The notes beneath the pieces were generated by a model. It made no database searches. It was not told the origin of the DNA and saw only the letters and a program-made list of their open reading frames with translations. Below, one piece after another: positions 24,341 through 64,000 of a stretch of 64,000 nt of DNA. Origin of the DNA: Certhia americana (Eukaryota; Chordata; Aves; Passeriformes; Certhiidae). The position numbers and the translations under genes are program-made. Each line of letters opens with the position of its first letter. The stretch's first letter is position 1. The stretch spans positions 9,713,796 through 9,777,795 of the forward strand of contig CM031866.1 in the NCBI GenBank assembly GCA_018697195.1, written 5' to 3'.

Positions 24341-27300
24341 TGTTAAAGCAGGTCTTGGAGCACGTTGCACTGGGTAGAGGCAGAAAGACTCGTTTAGAAA
24401 TGATCAGGCTTGAACCTGACCATTCGCCTGACCATTGTTGAAGCACAGAAGTGTTTGCCTTATGAAATGAGAATAGCTCTTGACCATGTGGTGGATGGGA
24501 AAATCTGTCAGTGCTTGGCCTGCCCTGTTCTGTCTTGGGCCAGAAGACTTACTATTGCACTGTCTTTAATACTCTGCCCTTTTGCCATTCCATTTATGAT
24601 GTAATTTCTCCCCGATTTTCCCTATATCTGTGTCTTTCTATCTATATATCTATCTCTATATATGTAGATATATTCTACAGGACATACCTGTATCTCTAGG
24701 AATAGGGGATTTCCTGAATTCCCCCATGGCTCTCTGCTGTGGGCTGAAAAGACTATCCATTGGATTCAGTTTCAAAACTCCCTGGTGAGGCTAATGAAGG
24801 TATTTAACTCTGTGCAAAATACCTACAGACTTCTGGATTCTTTTTGCTGGTCTAGACTTTGTCAAACAACTAATCTTTGTGATTTTTGTTTTAAACTCTT
24901 AAGTGTATTTGATTGTCTCGTTGCTATGTTATGTTTTCTAAATGCAGCCAGGTGGCAGTGAAACCTTTACTACACGTTGTAGTTCAGTTGTGAAAGGTAT
25001 TTTTAAGAATGTCCCAATTTGGGCTTTCTTATGCACTCTTTGAAAGAGAGTATGTGTGTAACACAGACCCATGTGAAGAAATTTAAAATATTTTATGGCT
25101 TTTGATGTAAGCTATCAAAAAATTGAAGCTTATAGGAATTGAAGTTGTATCAAACTAATATCTAATTGTAAATGTTTATTTATACAAACAGGACTTTACA
25201 GTGTTTACAACTGCATCCTGCATTGTAGTGTAGAAAAGGACCATATTTATGAATGCCAGGCTTGGTGAGGCAGGCTGGGTTTTAAACTGCTTAAGGTAGG
25301 CTGGAAGCCCATGAATAATAGAGAGGAGGACCATTCCAAAAAAATTATTAAGGAGAAAGGACTCATCTGTGTGTGACTGTTTTTTCCCAGATCTTTACAA
25401 GAGGAACACCCCTCCAACTTTATGCTGGAAGTCTAAAACCGAGCTTACCTTGGTTCTGGGGATGGATGTGCTGTTCACTCTGTTGAAAGTAAAGCTTCCT
25501 GCATTCCTAATTGCTGATTAGTGCTGCTCCCCATTGGGTGTTTCCTCCTGCCTTTGAAAAGCAATACTGAGATAAACTGAAATCATCTGCCCTTTTGCCT
25601 GGACTGAGAGCAGGAGTGGAAGCTGCTTTGTTATACACAGAAAGAAGCAGAGCCTCTTTCAAGGGTAATAGCCACAAAATTCTTCCCACTGAAGTTCTGG
25701 TGTTAAAATGAGAATTTTTATTAGAAGAAAATCATGGCTTTAAAAGAACGACTTCCCACCCCATTCTTACTTAGCACAGCTGTCTCTTTCACAGTGATTA
25801 AGGTTTGTAGTTTAAAAAGGCTGTTATGATGTTTATAATGAAACTATTTTTGATTGCATGTTTGCAGTACAGCCTGGGGGTTGTGGAATTTTGCCACTGC
25901 TTTTTACTCTGTTCCAGCCAACCGTAGTGTGTTTGATTTTGTTTGAAACTTTATTTCCTGTGATAGAATTCCAGCAATGACATGAATGTGGGTTATTACA
26001 CTTGTTTGTGGAGGACGGGAGCTGCAGCTCACAGCATTTGTTTGTTTCCATTTTTCCTTGCAGAGCCAATGGCAGTGTGAGCTGTTCCCTCAGCAATGCT
26101 GGCCCCATGGTTTCAGAGGCCTACACAGCTGCCAAGGAGCTGTGCCCTAGGTAACTGCATGAAAAGATGTTTCAACAGTGACCTGACCTCTGCTGAAGCA
26201 CAACTCTTGCAAAACCTTGACTTTCCTCTCTGTAACTCGAAGGATGAGTCACTCATTTAGCTAAGAGCTGCAGCACTGAAGGTTTTTGCTCTGCTGCCAA
26301 AAGTTGGAGAGGTAAGAAGGGAGAGAGCAGGATCTTAGAGTGATCCACACTCACTTGGTTGAAGTCCAATGACAGCCAAACCACCAGAGGAAGCAGTTTG
26401 AGGGGGACCCCTGACCGTTCAAGCTAAAAATACTGAGGGTTACTCACATTCTGTGCTTTGCTGATAGGTCAGGGACCTCTGCCTGAGGGGAGGTGACAAA
26501 CAGCTGAGGGAAGTTAAATGAGTCAGTAGTAGCAAAGACTAATTGTAGCTGTTTGCCCCATATGTTCTACTGCAGGGCTGGTTCCTATTACCTGTTGACA
26601 TCTCTTTCTTGTAAACTACTGATAAGTTGCTGAAACTGCTTTTGCTGAAAAGATCTTGAAATCTCACATGGAATTAGAGAAAAAGAAAAAAAATTCAGAA
26701 ACGTCTAGGTTTTCTGAGGATTAATAGTTCTTAATCAGGAAAGCTTTTAGTAGGACTTTTCAAAGACTTAATGAAAATTGCAGAGGTTTAAGACTGCTGG
26801 AATTTCCTATGCTGGTGGCTGGAAATTTCTTTGACTTTGTGATGATGAAGATCGAGTGGAAATCCTTTGAATGTGAAGTAGGATAGCAAAGTGCTTTTTG
26901 CAGTGTAGTTGCAGTTGTTTATCCTCACAATGCACTGCCTTTTTGGTTAGGTAGCTTTTCTACTTGCACTGTTAGGTAGCTGATTTAAAAATAAAATAAA
27001 GAAACAATCCCCTCAAAAAGAATCTCTGTTGGGGACTGAAAAAATCCAGTGAAAGTCACATTGGAAGAATGCTGTTCTGGACAGCATAATCTGGACTGTG
27101 CTTTAGGGATATCTAATCAAGATGGGCAATTTGCCAGTGGTTGTAAAAAGATTTAAGGAAAATGTAGTGTCTGAACTATGATGTGATGCCTTCTGTGATA
27201 GCTGTTGGAGCTCCTCTAACATTAGGAGGGTACTGTAAGATTCACTGATGAGAGGAATGATAGTGGATCATTTTAACAGGCCCTTAGGCACAAGCTTAGC

Positions 27301-29571
27301 TGTGCAGGATGCCTAGCCTTTTGAACAAAATTCAAAATACTCTTTGTCCTTGCTTCATAGCAATGGTATTTTCACACTTAAATGTCCCTGGTCACTTTAC
27401 CTATGCTTGCTTTGATCGTGGCTGACCAAATCCAGCCTAAATTGCATAAATTTGTGGAATTGGTAGTGTGATATAAGCTAAAAATGTGCTAGACAGCATT
27501 AGAGCTGTATCTTTTCCTAGAAAATGTCAAGCATGTAATTAGAGTTTAGTTACTAACCTGATGATTAAAATTCAGCAGTTGTTTTATGCATAACTTATAT
27601 AACGAAGTATCTCTTACAGACTTGGAAATGAGGTAGGTGGACTAACAAAATTTTGCAATCTAAGTTGCAATTTAAGGTAGTCTATAATTAGTATATTCTC
27701 CAAATTAGTCCACACACATTCAGAAATCATAGTGAGGAACAGGAAACAGAAGCTTCTAGGAAAATACTTTGTTTATAATTACTTGTGAATTTGTGGAAAT
27801 AACACCTTCAGGTAGTTAAGTACTGTTGCATCCTGAGTTTATTCCATTACACTGTTGTGTAATTCATCACATCTCTAATTCATCACTGTCATGCAAGCAA
27901 GACATTTTATAGACATGTGTATGTTAGTACTTAGTCTTTGATGACTATTTATTTAGAAAGGTGTCTCTTGGGATTTATTTTTGCAATGCCCACAGCAGTG
28001 TGATTGTGAGAGAGAAATGTGGATAGTATTGAAAGTGCCATTGCTGGTTCATTTTGTACTCATTCTCTTTTTAGATCTGCTTAGGTCCCCCAGAACAGTT
28101 TGGGTCAATGTTCCCTACAGTTTGAGAATTACAATGCTTGGGAATATTTAGGAAACAATCACTAGTCATGTGCATAATTAAAGGCTTAATAGAGATGTAT
28201 GATTCCTCCAGGTCCTTGTGTAGATTGTGATAAGAAACACACAAAGCCTCAGTGGAGCTCCCTAAAAGCTTGGCTTTGGCTGGGTGCCATTCAGATTGTA
28301 TCTGTTGGTGTGTGAGGTGAGGTGGAGAGGATGGTGACCATTGCAATTCTACAAGGAGCTGCAAGGACCTGGCAGCATGTAACAAGCTCCAGCACTGTGA
28401 AGGATGAGAATAATCTTGTTTTGTAGGTGCAGAATGTGAGCTTTGGTTTGCTCAGAGTTGTGCAGGAAATCTGCTATATGGAGGAAACTTCTGTGTAATG
28501 CAGTTAGATTGTAAAATGATCCTTCAGCCTGATTGTAAATGTGTAAGAAGCAAAGGAAGAACATTATGAGAAAATATCAATATTTAATATCCTGTCTTTA
28601 ACAGATGGAGAAAATAAAGCATGAATTACTGGGCTACATTCCCATGTTCTGCTGAATTGCTGCTGTTGAACTCAGAAAAATATGAATATTAAATATTTGT
28701 CATTTTTGGAGATGGAGTGCTAAATCTACTGCAAGTTAAATTCTAATAATTCAAGCAAGATGGAAGTTGAGACCTGCTTTATAATATATATTTAGTGAAA
28801 TTCAGGGTTCCCTGGCTTTCATGAGGCTTAGATGTTGGTTGATCTCTGCAAAGGAGTTGCAGGACTACAGAAAATAAATTAGCCATGTTCCTTGATGGTC
28901 TTTAATTTAAATAATGCTTACACATAGGATATAGCTTTACTCATTAAAAAGAGAAGCTGCTTTTCTTGACAGCTGAAATTATAGAGTACCATAGCATTGA
29001 AGAGTAGAAAATAGAAAAATTGCACAACTTAATGAATTGCCTTTATTTTACATTAGTGTATAATTAATATTATTTAGGAAGTCAAAAAAGAGAAATCTTT
29101 TATATAAATCAAAAATAAGGCATTCAACTCAGATAATGAGTTTTTGTTGTTTTCTAATCACATAAATCACTGTACATATTATCCCAATGTATGTCAGATT
29201 GTATTATTCCTAACATTCATAGCAAAAATTGTCAGAATATTTAGCGTTTTACTAATTTTTTTGTGAAATTTACTTACCACATTTAATTATTTCAATCACA
29301 CATTCCATTGCATGTCAGAGCTTGAAAATGCATTATCAAGTCTTGTAATAGAGTCCATATTTTTCTATATCTATTTTTTTTTGTTTGCCACTAAATTAGA
29401 AGTGTTTGAATTAATTTAAATTAGCAGAACATTTTAGGTAAAAGCATCTGCTGTTGGCATAGGTCTTAATTTGGCAATGTTACAATCAAAAAGCATTGCA
29501 TGTATTCTACTTGCATTCTATCAGTTCATGACTTACACCTGATGGATGCCATACAGGTTGGTGCATTTCAT
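24341..29571. other. Intergenic DNA between SLC12A1 and DUT
   Basis: AT-rich, about 5.2 kb, with a degenerate microsatellite at 24.63 kb. No exon, RNA gene or clear mobile element was recognised. It must hold whatever separates kidney-restricted SLC12A1 from broadly expressed DUT. Confidence 0.65.
24628..24674 (+). repeat. TATC/TA simple repeat
   Basis: Imperfect tctatctatatatctatctc tract just outside the DUT CpG island; a degenerate microsatellite. Confidence 0.7.
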
Positions 29572-29577
29572 TTTATT
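29572..29577 (-). terminator. Probable SLC12A1 polyadenylation signal
   Basis: AATAAA on the minus strand, the first canonical hexamer after the SLC12A1 stop codon, about 420 nt downstream. Longer 3' ends remain possible. Confidence 0.4.
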
Positions 29578-29994
29578 CCTACTGTGTGCTCATTAGCAAC
29601 TATGATAGTGCAATTTGAAATAATTATTTAGAAATCTAATGCTTTCTGTATTATCACAGTTAATTTTTGCTTTCTAGGATAAATATCAAAAACTTTTTCA
29701 ATACCGTATAAAATCAGAAGAATTTCTTCTTTGTGTGCTCAAAATATTTGCTGTCTTGTATGACATATAGATAGATTTTTTTTTTTTTGCCTGTACTGGA
29801 GTGTAACACCAGCAGGGACCACTTACATTTTTTGTCTAATTCTTGCTGTGTTGCTTTGGAATTTTGAAAAAAAATTCTTTCAATTTTTAAAGTTTTAGAT
29901 TTGTATTAAATTAGTGTGTCTTTGATAAACCATTGCCATTAAAAAAAGTAGCTGTTGGAATCAAGCAAGGCATATTCCAGGCACTGATGTTTTT

Positions 29995-63746
<33,752 letters not shown>

Positions 63747-64000
63747 TTATTTTGGCAGAACTAAACACTAAGCTTTTGCTTTTTTATCATCCCACGTAAC
63801 TGTTACTGGGGAAATCTGTGCTTTTCATCTCACTAATATAATCAATCTTTGCCCTACATTAATAGGGGACACTGCAAAAAAGCAATGTGGTTTTTACTAG
63901 TTCTGCCTTCAGACCTTTCAGTATGCCTTTCTATTCCAGAAATATTTTTAGTGCAAAAGCATGCAAAAGTGGACCTTGTCATAATTTTTCATGATGCATG

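Overview
This is a stretch of vertebrate nuclear DNA, almost certainly from a bird. AT-rich intergenic and intronic DNA surrounds short exons with GT-AG borders. There is a CR1 LINE 3' end carrying the avian-type terminal octamer repeat, a probable solo LTR, and two conserved genes in the order known from amniotes (SLC12A1, then DUT). A songbird is my guess from the LTR style; that is inference, not proof. No bacterial, plasmid or phage features are present.

Layout, by + strand coordinate. 1-17.4 kb: intergenic, with no exon I can recognise, one CR1 3' end (5.71-5.84 kb), a probable old CR1 fragment (8.64-8.83 kb), pieces of ancient amniote repeat, a poly-A tract and small inverted repeats. 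17.74-23.51 kb, minus strand: complete DUT (dUTPase) in six coding exons, encoding 166 residues with all five dUTPase motifs. 23.1-24.35 kb: CpG-island promoter of DUT, with paired E2F-like sites just upstream of the nuclear-isoform start and a candidate upstream exon for a mitochondrial isoform. 24.35-29.57 kb: intergenic. 29.57-64.0 kb, minus strand: the 3' three quarters of SLC12A1 (NKCC2, the kidney Na-K-2Cl cotransporter). I resolved 22 consecutive coding exons, 857 complete residues, from just before transmembrane segment 3 to the stop codon. The N-terminus, TM1-TM2 and the mutually exclusive cassette exons lie beyond the right edge.

Both genes read right to left, so SLC12A1 lies upstream of DUT and its 3' end faces the DUT CpG island across about 5 kb. 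In mammals the next gene is FBN1, convergent with DUT; none of its exons was found here, so it should lie past the left edge.

The most unusual structure is in the 2.9-kb SLC12A1 intron at 40,133-43,027. A 23-unit, 28-bp minisatellite (about 41,560-42,212) abuts a small CpG-rich block (about 42,235-42,450). Each unit forms a short G-rich hairpin. Read in the SLC12A1 sense direction, most units present a near-consensus 5' splice site followed by a G-run, so the intron holds a ladder of potential decoy donor sites. The DUT promoter arrangement (nuclear start with E2F pair, plus possible mitochondrial leader exon) is the other notable result.
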